Positions 15,601 through 22,973 of a DNA stretch of 33,297 bases are shown piece by piece; positions within the stretch are counted from its first letter, which is position 1, and each line of letters starts with the position of its first letter. The notes beneath the pieces are model-generated. The model saw only the letters and a list, made by a program, of their open reading frames with translations, did no database searches and was not told the DNA's origin. This stretch comes from Candidatus Mediterraneibacter intestinigallinarum (GTDB lineage Bacteria; Bacillota; Clostridia; Lachnospirales; Lachnospiraceae): assembly GCA_019119265.1 (NCBI GenBank), contig DWXI01000097.1, positions 1 to 33,297 of the forward strand, in the 5' to 3' direction. Made by a program: the position numbers and the translations under genes.

Positions 15601-15993
15601 TTTTATGAGACAATGACAGAATTTCTGTATGCCCTTGAGCTGGGGGTGGAGAGTGACCTGAAGCGCTGCGGCAGTAAGAAATATACTTCCGACTCGGTCA
15701 CTGTCATGACTCTGCACGGCTCGAAAGGACTTGAATTCCCTGTCACATTTATCTACGGAGTAGAGAAAGGCTCGATCCCGCTGGAAAATGAGAAGCATCC
15801 GTCGGACAAAGAAGAAGAGCGCCGTTTGTTCTATGTGGGAATGACGAGGGCGAAAGAAGAATTGATCCTGACAATTTCCGGGGAGGAATCGGAATTCACC
15901 GGTGCCATTCCTGCGGATGTATCTGTTCATGAAAATGAAGAGAAAAAGAAAAAGGAGCAGGAATGGCAGCAGATGAGTTTGTTTGACATGTGA
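12667..15993 (+). CDS. PHP-domain (TIGR00375-like) / zinc-motif / UvrD-type helicase fusion
   Basis: 1108 residues. The N-terminal ~400 residues are a PHP phosphoesterase-like domain (DLHIHSRYSRAT with Asp5, His7, His9; GTGDFTHP; later SNSDAHS), as in TIGR00375 proteins. Inside it is a treble-clef-like zinc site, Cys273/276 and Cys289/292. After a Lys/Gln-rich linker (~435-480) comes an SF1A helicase: GPGTGKT at 498-504, TFTNQAAAELRERI, GTFHAIC, DEFQD at 682-686, GDPDQSIYGFRGAD, GSKGLEF at 1018-1024 and YVGMTRAKEE from 1056. It is probably an ATP-driven 3'-5' DNA translocase with an attached hydrolase, involved in repair. GAGAGGTG precedes the ATG. It has its own promoter and looks monocistronic. 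The call is firm for domains, uncertain for the process. Confidence 0.9.
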   Translation: MYIGDLHIHSRYSRATSKDCTPEHLDLWARKKGIHIVGTGDFTHPAWREELEKKLEPAEDGLYVLKDEYRIKDEEIPGEVSPRFVITGEISSIYKKNGKVRKVHSLILLPGLEDAERISAKLEQIGNIHSDGRPILGVDCHDLLEIILELSPRAVYVPAHIWTPHFSLFGAFSGFDTVEECFEDLTPYIHAMETGLSSDPPMNWRVSALDRYQLISNSDAHSPAKLGREANLFDISLSYEGLSHAIQTGEGLYGTIEFFPEEGKYHMDGHRKCNLCLTPSDTLKYNGICPVCGRKITIGVSHRVEELSDRAEGYIRENAKPFESLVPLPEVIGASSGHSAASVKVQREYQKMLSELGPEFEILRNLPLEDIRRVSGTRVAEGIERLRRGQVERIPGFDGEYGVIKLFSAEELNNTEGQMSFLELLGVQESGKENTEKAGGETRKAEKKHVEPAAEQKGDLKKQQEKQQGQQRNRAVGLNPEQEYAVRCTSPHIAVKAGPGTGKTKTLVSRLHYLLEYRKVRPAEITAVTFTNQAAAELRERIEKETGKKQAGHAMQIGTFHAICLNFLKEQGEEFTLMGEAQQRIMAEEVISHTGVNAKPGKFLEQVSRRKSGMDRVPSGDAAGADISEDPAWQQAFRSYEERKQELHLLDFDDLLLRVTERIERGQVNDGWERRFRYLLVDEFQDINPAQLKLVQLWSQTGRELFVIGDPDQSIYGFRGADSACFERLGKEYDDLEIISLKENYRSAPQILKAASAVIGAAEIGEKEEREMLRPNCPDGAPVRLVRAGSPMGEAIFIAKEINRMAGGMGMIEAHQTAWEYPEKKVRSFDEIAVLCRTHHQAELVEKCLRTESIPYVIAGREDYLSEESVQNSICFFRLIEQTVKSENLRELLYEEAENTQQREIADMCGDISGMEVCARYFWKMEWSDMAVEVIRNTMSRYRPLYKKKKPQKFLEQWMEEMKLTDDPAMQKLLQASVFYETMTEFLYALELGVESDLKRCGSKKYTSDSVTVMTLHGSKGLEFPVTFIYGVEKGSIPLENEKHPSDKEEERRLFYVGMTRAKEELILTISGEESEFTGAIPADVSVHENEEKKKKEQEWQQMSLFDM

Positions 15994-16000
15994 TGAGAAG

Positions 16001-16654
16001 CTATCCGGATACAGTCATGGAAAAAAGCCGTATGATAATGTCCCGTGTTTCAGGAAACCGTTGCAGGATCACCTGGCGAATTACTTCGGGTGAGATAGGG
16101 GAGTTGATATCGAAAACCATCTCACCGCTGGCGGCGTCGCCTATGGCGATCGGGGCGTATGCTGCTCCGCCGGCTGCGATCTTCTGAGCTACTGCAAGAC
16201 CTCCGATCGAATAGACGCCTATTGCGCAGCCTCCGGCTGCAAAGAGCCCAAATGCAAATCCACCGATGGCAAGCACTCCCCGGGCGCGGCAGAACTTCTG
16301 CCCGGGAAACCATCTTCCCACATTGATGTGGACCAGCGGGAGTCCGAAGATCGAGAGTCTGCTCTTGTATTCATAGTGCCAATGGTAAGGAACATAGTGA
16401 ATTTCCCGGGCTGTCTGTGCGTAATCCGTTTCCGGCGCTTTGGAAGCCGGTTCAGGGGATGTGTGTCCTACAAGTTCATCTATGGATATATGGAAAAAAT
16501 CACTCAGCTGGATCAGCTTATCCATTTCAGGCGTGGTAACACCAAGTTCCCATTTTGAGACAGTCTGGCGGGTGACGCCAAGCTCGTATCCGAGCTGCTC
16601 CTGAGAAAGACCCTGCTGCTTTCTTAAAGTAATAAGTCGTTCCTGAAAAGTCAT
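16001..16654 (-). CDS. XRE-family regulator with Gly/Ala-rich repeat C-terminus
   Basis: 217 residues. Residues 1-65 are a classical helix-turn-helix (LRKQQGLSQEQLGYELGVTR, QTVSKWELGVTTPEMDKL). Residues ~90-115 contain the conserved-looking YKSRLSIFGLPLVHINVGR. Residues ~125-175 hold tandem short repeats of the type IGGFAFGLFAAGGCAIGVYS, each about eight residues with a small hydrophobic and Gly, followed by a polar tail. Such repeats could form a left-handed beta-helix-like coil or pack against the membrane; no clear transmembrane span is certain. AGGAGG stands 10 bases before the ATG. It diverges from the nuclease gene at 16911 and its stop lies 8 bases from the end of the convergent PHP-UvrD gene. 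Confidence 0.82.
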   Translation of the reverse strand: MTFQERLITLRKQQGLSQEQLGYELGVTRQTVSKWELGVTTPEMDKLIQLSDFFHISIDELVGHTSPEPASKAPETDYAQTAREIHYVPYHWHYEYKSRLSIFGLPLVHINVGRWFPGQKFCRARGVLAIGGFAFGLFAAGGCAIGVYSIGGLAVAQKIAAGGAAYAPIAIGDAASGEMVFDINSPISPEVIRQVILQRFPETRDIIIRLFSMTVSG

Positions 16655-16910
16655 GATAAAGTTTCCTCCTGTAATAAATACATACAGACGGTCGGCAGCG
16701 CTGCACTTTGTCTGACAGATACAGAATAGCAGAGAGTGTCAACAATTGCTACCATGAACCGTTGGATCTTTGTATCAAATCAATCGGTATTGATCCTGTT
16801 CAGAACAGTCAGGGGGTAGACTGTAATCTGATTCTTAGCCGTTTCGGCTGATTTTCACAAATAAGATTGTCAAAGAAACTGATAGCATCTATAATCAAAG
16901 GAGAAAGTGT

Positions 16911-17834
16911 ATGGAAAAAAGAAAACAACTGAATATGCAGATGGACACAGACAATGAACCTTTTAATCCGCTAAAGGACATGAACCTTATGGATGATTTT
17001 CTGTTTGACGTTGCGACAGTCGATCTGGAGACCTGCAAGATAATTATTGAACTTTCACTTGGAATAACACTTACAAAAATTGCATGGAAAGAGGGGCAGA
17101 AAGTCGTGCATAATCTTCCGGGGAAGCGTGGAATCCGGATGGATTTCTATGCTGAAGATGATCAAGGGCGCGTCTTTGATGTAGAAATGCAGAAAAGAAA
17201 CAGGGGAAATATTCCGAAAAGAACGCGGTTTTATCAGGCTCTGATTGATGCACCGATGCTGAAAAGCGGGGAGCAGGGGTTCGATCATCTGAAACCGGCA
17301 TATATCATTGTAATCTGCGGGTTTGATCAGTATGGATATGGCTTTTATAGATATACGTTTGACAATCGATGCAAAGAACTGCCGGAACTGCTCATGGGCG
17401 ATGAATGCCAGAAAATAATATTAAATACGAAAGGTACGAATGATGAAGACGTCGAGAAGCCTTTGGTTGATTTTCTGCATTATATCGAAAAGAGCAGTGA
17501 AGATAATATTCCGGAAGACTGTGATGAGCGTCTGAAGCATCTGCATAGAAAGCTGGAAGAGATAAAAGCAAATGAGCAGATGGGAGTGACATATATGAAG
17601 ATGGAGGAAAGAGATCGTCTAATAAGGAAAGAAGGAGAACTAAAAGGTGAATCCAAAATTGTATCGATGATTCGTAAGAAGCTGGCAAAAAATAAAAATA
17701 TCATCGAGATAGCTGAAGAGCTGGAACTGGAAAATAATTACGTGCAAAAAGTTACTGCATTGCTTCGGGAAGAGCCTGACAAAACAGACGAACAGGTGGC
17801 AGAGATGGCCCTCTACGGAAAGGAAGAAAAGTGA
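16911..17834 (+). CDS. Rpn family (PD-(D/E)XK) recombination-promoting nuclease / putative transposase
   Basis: 307 residues. The N-terminal domain shows LMDDFLFDVA, then the nuclease core RGIRMDFYAEDDQGRVFDVE with Asp78, Glu92 and Gln94 (the D...E-x-Q variant typical of Rpn/PDDEXK_2 proteins). Then come RTRFYQALID (residue ~105) and an IIVICGFDQYGYGFYRYTF strand. The C-terminal ~60 residues form charged helices with a small helix-turn-helix-like segment (IIEIAEELELENNYVQKVTA). E. coli RpnA-type proteins cut DNA and stimulate RecA-independent recombination; these genes often occur as multi-copy families in gut Firmicutes. AAAGGAG precedes the ATG. The next gene starts one base after its stop, so they share an mRNA. 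Confidence 0.85.
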   Translation: MEKRKQLNMQMDTDNEPFNPLKDMNLMDDFLFDVATVDLETCKIIIELSLGITLTKIAWKEGQKVVHNLPGKRGIRMDFYAEDDQGRVFDVEMQKRNRGNIPKRTRFYQALIDAPMLKSGEQGFDHLKPAYIIVICGFDQYGYGFYRYTFDNRCKELPELLMGDECQKIILNTKGTNDEDVEKPLVDFLHYIEKSSEDNIPEDCDERLKHLHRKLEEIKANEQMGVTYMKMEERDRLIRKEGELKGESKIVSMIRKKLAKNKNIIEIAEELELENNYVQKVTALLREEPDKTDEQVAEMALYGKEEK

Positions 17835-17835
17835 G

Positions 17836-18651
17836 ATGGAAATAAATATCAAAGTTGACTACAAGGCAGTCGAAGAGGTTGTGCGCCGTGCGGGCATGAT
17901 GATAAAGGAGGCGCATCTGTCGGCAGATTCGGTACAGCACAAAGAAGGAGCTGCAAATTTTGTTACGTCTTATGATGTGGGGATCCAGAGATTTCTGATC
18001 GACGAGCTGCACCGTATTGTACCGGAGGCGGCCTTCTTCGGCGAGGAAGAGACAGAAGGGAATACCAGGGAGAAAGAACTTGACGGGCTGTGCTTCCTGA
18101 TCGATCCAATTGACGGTACGACGAACTTTATGTTTCGGTATAATTACAGCTGTGTTTCCGTGGGCCTTGCATATGCAAGGAAAATGATCGCGGGATTTGT
18201 ATATAATCCGTATGTGGACGAGATGTTTACAGCGGTCAGGGGAGAAGGAACGTATCTGAACGGGAACAGGATCCATGTGCCGGACAACACTCTTGAAGAC
18301 GGAATCGCGTCTTTCGGATGTGCAAGGTATAATGATCCCAATACTGATCTTTTATTCCGTGTGGTACAGGAGATGTTTAACCGCAGTCTTGCAGTGAGAA
18401 GCGGAGGTTCGGCGGCGCTTGATCTTTGCCGTGTGGCGGCAGGAGCAAGTGTTGTATATCTGGAGATGAAGCTGAATCCTTATGATTATGCAGCGGCGTC
18501 CATTATTATAGAAGAAGCGGGAGGAGTGATCACGCAGATTGACGGAAGTAAGATCACGCTGGATCAGCCGTGTTCAATATTGGGGGCGGCGCCGAAAGCC
18601 GCAGGCGAAGTGAGGAAGATGATAGCGTCAGCGTACAGGCGGGAGCATTGA
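17836..18651 (+). CDS. Inositol monophosphatase family phosphatase (SuhB/IMPase/CysQ type)
   Basis: 271 residues with all metal-binding motifs: FFGEEE with Gly69-Glu70-Glu71, DPIDGTTNF at 90-98 with Asp90 and Asp93, and the late LNPYDYAAASII, where Asp of the usual WD-x-AA motif is kept but Trp is Tyr. The family hydrolyses inositol phosphates, fructose-1,6-bisphosphate or PAP with Mg2+; the substrate here is open. The start lies one base after the Rpn gene stop and uses GGAAAGGAAG in the Rpn coding end. A strong terminator follows 47 bases after the stop. Pairing with an Rpn nuclease is probably incidental. Confidence 0.9.
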   Translation: MEINIKVDYKAVEEVVRRAGMMIKEAHLSADSVQHKEGAANFVTSYDVGIQRFLIDELHRIVPEAAFFGEEETEGNTREKELDGLCFLIDPIDGTTNFMFRYNYSCVSVGLAYARKMIAGFVYNPYVDEMFTAVRGEGTYLNGNRIHVPDNTLEDGIASFGCARYNDPNTDLLFRVVQEMFNRSLAVRSGGSAALDLCRVAAGASVVYLEMKLNPYDYAAASIIIEEAGGVITQIDGSKITLDQPCSILGAAPKAAGEVRKMIASAYRREH

Positions 18652-18698
18652 CGTTAAGAAAAGATCTTACAGACTGCGGCGGAAACAGCAGTGATAAA

Positions 18699-18768
18699 AT
18701 AACAGGGCGGCACAGGATTATTTTTCTGATCTGAAAAGATCACGGAAATATCCCTGCCGCCCTGTTAT
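18699..18768. terminator. Elaborate bidirectional terminator
   Basis: Bases 18699-18712 pair perfectly with 18755-18768 (14 bp, GC-rich). Inside, 18727-18742 form a second perfect 6-bp stem, TGATCT/AGATCA, closed by a GAAA tetraloop of the GNRA class. On the minus strand the outer stem is followed by TTATTTTAT. It sits one base from the end of the convergent GH31 gene and serves both transcripts. Confidence 0.75.
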
Positions 18769-18769
18769 C

Positions 18770-21163
18770 TTATGCACTGATGATCTCAGTCAGGGCGCCG
18801 AGAAGATCTGCGTCCAGATCCATGGTCTGGAGCTGGGAGAGCAGGATCGTTCTGTCGTCTGATCTCTGGATCATGCTATAGAGCGTATCTTTTAGGACGA
18901 AAGAAATTTCTGCCTGATTCAGGAAGTCAAAGCATTCTTTTACAATGTCGTTCTCCGCTGCTTCCGCGTGTTCTGCGAGGAGCCGGATCTGCGTGCTGAC
19001 GGGAACATCCTTAAGCGTACAGGTGAGGACGCATGTCTTTTCATCATAAGTGATACTGCAGCCGGATGCCTCCGACAGGCAGGAGACGCCGGTATATACG
19101 GAGGTACGATCTGTGCAGTCTTTTACACCGTGCAGCTGAATGATATATGTACGTTTTTCGGGAATTAAATTTGTTTCGCCACGAGCTTCTTCTATGATAA
19201 ATTCGGCATCATCGCCCCATTGAAATTTCATGTCTGTTGTAGCACATTTGCCGGATTTGTAGCCTTCTGAAATATTGTCGTCTTCATAGAGGCTAAAACT
19301 GCCGTCCGCGCCTGCGTAAACATGGATACGAAGTTCCTGCGGATTGCTTCCCGCATCTTTTATCTCATCGGTCATAGGTATGACAGCTCCGGCTTTTGCG
19401 AGAACAGGAATGGAATTGATATCCCGGTACATGGACAGGATACGTCCGCCTCTGTATTTCCTCCCGGTGAATATGTCGTAACAGATTCCGTCCGGAAGCC
19501 ATACTTTCACTTTTGCCATATTCAGTTTCGGGATGCGCGGCGAGGTGACAGGCGCCGCGATCAGCTCGCTTCCGAAGAGATACTCGTTGGGGAACTGATA
19601 AGCTTTTTCTTCTTCCGGCCAGTTGTAATACATCGGCAGCATCAGCGGTATATCCTCTTCGTATGCGCGGTGGTTCATTGTATACAGATAAGGAAGAAGT
19701 CGATGACGTAGCCTCAGGAACTCTTCCATCATTGAGCAGATCTCCGGTCTGTAGCGCCAGGGTTCTTTTCCGTTGAATTCGCTGTTGCTGGAGTGCAGGC
19801 GCATGATCGGCGAGAATACACCGAACTGCAGCCATCTGCCGGCCATTTCATCATCTTTGAATCCCCTCATGTGACCGCCGATGTCATGACTCCACATTCC
19901 GTAGCCGATATTTGACGCAGTGGAGGTAAAATATGGCTGGAACGCAAGCGAATCCCAGGTGATAATAGTATCGCCCGAAAATCCTACGGGATAGCGGTGG
20001 CTCCCGGGCCCTGCATATCTGGAGAAGGTCATAGGACGCTTCCCGTCTCTTGCGTTGTCCAGATAGTGATAGTGGTTCAGCATCCACAGAGGATCGAGCC
20101 CTTCAATCTTGCTGACGCCTCCGGACTGCCAGTCGATCCACCAGAAGTCTACGCCTTTTTCTTCGGCAGGGTGGAAGATGTGGCGGAAGCACGCATCGAG
20201 AAAATCCGGATTTGAAATGTCAAATACAACGGGCTGCTCCGTGTCCGGATTGATCCCCATAGCCTGAGCCATCTCGGGGTACATCTCTTCAAAAGCCCGG
20301 ATGCCGTCGGCTGGATGGATGTTCAATGTGATATGCAGGTTCCGGTCGTGAAGCCATCTCATAAAACCTTCCGGATCGGGGAAGAATTCCCTGTTCCATG
20401 TATAGCCTGTCCAGCCGCTTCCGTATTTTGGATCGATATCTACCAGATGCCAGTCCATATCGATAACGGCGACAGAGAAAGGAAGGTTCTCGTTTTCAAA
20501 GCGTTCCATCAGTTCCTTGTAAGATTTTTCGGTATATTTATAGTAACGGCTCCACCAGTTCCCGAGTGCGTAGCGCGGAACCATAGGACTTTTTCCGCAC
20601 AGGCGGGCAAAGTCCCTGAGCGCCTGCAGATAGTCATGCCCGTAAGCCCAGAAATAGATGTCGATGCATCCTTTGCGCCGGGGCTCAACCCATCCGTCTT
20701 CCCGGATAGCCAGAGACCGGCTGTCGTCCATTACTGAGAAGCCGTTCCGGCTTATGATACCGTGCTCCAGTGGAATAGCGCCGTCCGCCTCATCCAGAGT
20801 ACGGGCAGTTCCGCCCAAATCTTTGAAATCTTCGCCGTAATGCCAGATGCTGTGATAAGCGCTGTAGTTGCCGATAGCCTGTATAGAGAGACCGTTGGCG
20901 GAAAACGGCTTCCGGTCATAGATCAGATGCGCTTTTGGTGTGATGATCTCAAGGGAATCATCTGCATCTATTATGCGGAAGGTACTTTTGGGAAAGTTTC
21001 GGTTCCATACGGACTGGGTAGCCCTGTCTTCAAAAATCCCGTCCGGGTCATATTCAAGACGGAGAAGCCCTTCTGTAAGAACAGATATCCGCCAGCAGTC
21101 TCCTTTAATGATATTTTCAGGTGCAGTCTCAGGATGAGTTTCTGCGATCAGTTCTGGTCTCAT
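18770..21163 (-). CDS. Glycoside hydrolase family 31 alpha-glycosidase
   Basis: 797 residues from ATG 21163 (AAAGGAGA upstream; the longer TTG frame begins inside that site). No signal peptide, so it is cytoplasmic. Order: N-terminal beta domain to ~190; TIM barrel with GNWWSRYYKYTEKSY and VAVIDMDWH; nucleophile Asp344 in WWIDWQSGG; acid/base Asp398 in GFSGDTIITW; SHDIGGHMRG; then a DUF5110-like beta domain (~560-680) and a C-terminal helical tail not typical of minimal GH31. GH31 enzymes release alpha-glucose or alpha-xylose. The WWIDWQ nucleophile loop points to an alpha-glucosidase-like subgroup, but linkage preference cannot be read. It is the last gene of the ABC transporter operon and should degrade the imported sugar. 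Confidence 0.9.
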   Translation of the reverse strand: MRPELIAETHPETAPENIIKGDCWRISVLTEGLLRLEYDPDGIFEDRATQSVWNRNFPKSTFRIIDADDSLEIITPKAHLIYDRKPFSANGLSIQAIGNYSAYHSIWHYGEDFKDLGGTARTLDEADGAIPLEHGIISRNGFSVMDDSRSLAIREDGWVEPRRKGCIDIYFWAYGHDYLQALRDFARLCGKSPMVPRYALGNWWSRYYKYTEKSYKELMERFENENLPFSVAVIDMDWHLVDIDPKYGSGWTGYTWNREFFPDPEGFMRWLHDRNLHITLNIHPADGIRAFEEMYPEMAQAMGINPDTEQPVVFDISNPDFLDACFRHIFHPAEEKGVDFWWIDWQSGGVSKIEGLDPLWMLNHYHYLDNARDGKRPMTFSRYAGPGSHRYPVGFSGDTIITWDSLAFQPYFTSTASNIGYGMWSHDIGGHMRGFKDDEMAGRWLQFGVFSPIMRLHSSNSEFNGKEPWRYRPEICSMMEEFLRLRHRLLPYLYTMNHRAYEEDIPLMLPMYYNWPEEEKAYQFPNEYLFGSELIAAPVTSPRIPKLNMAKVKVWLPDGICYDIFTGRKYRGGRILSMYRDINSIPVLAKAGAVIPMTDEIKDAGSNPQELRIHVYAGADGSFSLYEDDNISEGYKSGKCATTDMKFQWGDDAEFIIEEARGETNLIPEKRTYIIQLHGVKDCTDRTSVYTGVSCLSEASGCSITYDEKTCVLTCTLKDVPVSTQIRLLAEHAEAAENDIVKECFDFLNQAEISFVLKDTLYSMIQRSDDRTILLSQLQTMDLDADLLGALTEIISA

Positions 21164-21187
21164 ATTCGAATCTCCTTTCAACTGGTT

Positions 21188-21237
21188 TGCCGCGCGCTGG
21201 CAGGCGCCAGTGCGCGGCAGGCGGCAGAAAAACTGCC
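21188..21237 (-). repeat. Two intercistronic hairpins between permease and GH31 genes
   Basis: Bases 21188-21201 pair with 21206-21219 (14 bp, one G-T, loop AGGC), and 21223-21227 pair with 21233-21237. No U tract follows on the minus strand, so read-through to the GH31 gene is expected. GC-rich hairpins at this place in sugar operons commonly stabilise the upstream transporter mRNA against 3' exonucleases. Confidence 0.6.
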
Positions 21238-21246
21238 ATATCTATA

Positions 21247-22068
21247 TTAACCCTTGACCGCTCCGGCGGCAACACCTGCCACGAAGCGTTTCTGGAATAT
21301 CACGTACACGATGATGACCGGGAGGATCGAGATCGTAGTTGCTGCGAACAGTCCGCCGTAATCTGTGGAATATCTTCCGTTAAAGAGGGTAAGGCCTACG
21401 GCAAGGAGCTGTTTCTCTTCGCTGTCGATCATCAAGTATGGCCAGAGGTAATCTTCCCATACCCAGAGGAACTGGAAGATCGCGATAGCGGATATACCGT
21501 TTTTACACAGGGGGAGCACCAGCTTGTGAAATGTCTGGAACTCATTGGAGCCGTCCATTCGGGCAGCTTCTATCAGTTCATCGGGAATGCTCTCCATGTT
21601 CTGTTTCATCATGAAGATACCGAATCCGCTGACCATCACAGGCAGGATCAGGGATATGTAAGTATCCTGAAGACCGGCCTCCATGAACATAGTGTATCTC
21701 GGGATGATCGTAACTGACCATGGCACCATCATTGTCATCATGACGAAACCAAAGATGATGTTTTTGCCCTTAAACTGATACTTGCCGAGTACGTAGCCGC
21801 ACAGGCAGCTCGTATAGATCACGAGCACGGTAACTGCAACGGCGATGAAAATACTGTTCATAAAGTAACGCAGAAAATCAAAGGTCTGCTGAAGGTTCAT
21901 GTAATTGTCGGTGGTCGGCTCCTGCGGGAGCAGCGTCTGAACGATGGACTGGATCTCACCGTTTGTCTTAAAGGAGGAGAGCACCATCCATACGAACGGG
22001 AAGACAGTGATGACTCCGACCAGGGCGAGCACGACGTATAAAGCTGTTTTCAATACCTTGTGTTTCAT
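21247..22068 (-). CDS. ABC transporter permease, CUT1 (MalG-like)
   Basis: 273 residues with about six membrane helices, the first at ~10-30. The EAA loop that docks on the ATPase reads ELIEAARMDGSNEFQTFHKL around residue 165-185, followed by LPLCKNGISAIA. GRYSTDYGGLFAA and the end FQKRFVAGVAAGAVKG are typical MalG-type C-terminal features. It forms the inner-membrane sugar channel with the neighbouring permease. GGAGGT precedes the ATG; the gap from the upstream permease stop is 12 bases. No ATPase gene accompanies it, so a shared MsmX-type ATPase is inferred. Confidence 0.93.
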   Translation of the reverse strand: MKHKVLKTALYVVLALVGVITVFPFVWMVLSSFKTNGEIQSIVQTLLPQEPTTDNYMNLQQTFDFLRYFMNSIFIAVAVTVLVIYTSCLCGYVLGKYQFKGKNIIFGFVMMTMMVPWSVTIIPRYTMFMEAGLQDTYISLILPVMVSGFGIFMMKQNMESIPDELIEAARMDGSNEFQTFHKLVLPLCKNGISAIAIFQFLWVWEDYLWPYLMIDSEEKQLLAVGLTLFNGRYSTDYGGLFAATTISILPVIIVYVIFQKRFVAGVAAGAVKG

Positions 22069-22080
22069 ATCCTGACCTCC

Positions 22081-22959
22081 TTAACTTTCATTTGCTCCGG
22101 TGACCTTGAACGAGATCACGGTGAATAATGCGGTCAGCACCAGGATAAACAGAGAAATGGCTGATGCGAACCCGAAGTTATACTGTTTGAACGCCTGATC
22201 ATAGACGAGGTATGAGCTTAAGTAGGTCGAAGTTCCCGGGCCTCCTGTAGTCATGACCAATACCGGCACATATGCCTGCAGGTAGGAGATGATCGAGGTG
22301 ACTACGACGAACAGCATGGTCGGTTTGAGCAGAGGCAGTGTGATATAGCGGAAAGTCTGCCATGCATTTGCCCCGTCGATGCTCGCTGATTCATAGCAGT
22401 CGGACGGCAGGGAAAGCAGACCGGACAGGAAGAGGATCACTGCGTATCCGAAATCCTTCCAGATCGTCATCACCATCAGGGCGGGCAGAGCGAAATTGCT
22501 GTCAAACAGCCAGTTGATATCCAGCCCGAAGATATTGTCGATGAGTCCGAACTGCGGATTGTACATGATCTTCCACACATAAGCAACGGCAACAAGCGGA
22601 GTTACGGTCGGCATGTAAAAGATTGTGCGGAACAGTGTCTTGTGCTTCATCAGTTTTGAGTTCAGCGCGTAGGCGATCGCCAGTCCGAGGAGCACACGGA
22701 AGAAAACGACGACCACGCAGAAGATCACGGTATTTGCCATGGACTGCCAGAATGTCGGATAGGAAAACATACGGACATAGTTGTCCAGTCCGATCCAGTT
22801 ATAAGTCTGGTTCAGGGGATTCCACTGATGGAAGCTTCCCGCGATGACGATGACCACAGGGATGATCAGGAAGATCGTCATATAGATAATGAGGAATCCC
22901 ATCGCGATATTCCGCATCCAGATTTCGCTTTTACTTTGAAGCGGTCTTCTTTTAAACAT
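22081..22959 (-). CDS. ABC transporter permease, CUT1 (MalF/UgpA-like)
   Basis: 292 residues. The first helix lies at ~17-40 (IAMGFLIIYMTIFLIIPVVI), then an external loop (FHQWNPLNQTYNWIGLDNYV) and five more helices. The EAA motif YESASIDGANAWQTFRYITL occurs near residue 192-211, and MTTGGPGTST is the usual MalF-type segment. It pairs with the MalG-like permease. GGGAGGGG lies ahead of the ATG, and the binding-protein gene ends 14 bases upstream, consistent with one operon. Confidence 0.93.
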   Translation of the reverse strand: MFKRRPLQSKSEIWMRNIAMGFLIIYMTIFLIIPVVIVIAGSFHQWNPLNQTYNWIGLDNYVRMFSYPTFWQSMANTVIFCVVVVFFRVLLGLAIAYALNSKLMKHKTLFRTIFYMPTVTPLVAVAYVWKIMYNPQFGLIDNIFGLDINWLFDSNFALPALMVMTIWKDFGYAVILFLSGLLSLPSDCYESASIDGANAWQTFRYITLPLLKPTMLFVVVTSIISYLQAYVPVLVMTTGGPGTSTYLSSYLVYDQAFKQYNFGFASAISLFILVLTALFTVISFKVTGANES

Positions 22960-22973
22960 AAATTTCCCCTCCC

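Noticed and set aside
16867-16895. TTGTCA-17-TATAAT promoter for the Rpn gene
   Set aside because: The predicted start near 16902 would cut off the gene's own AAAGGAG site; the match may be chance, so it is not annotated as the promoter.
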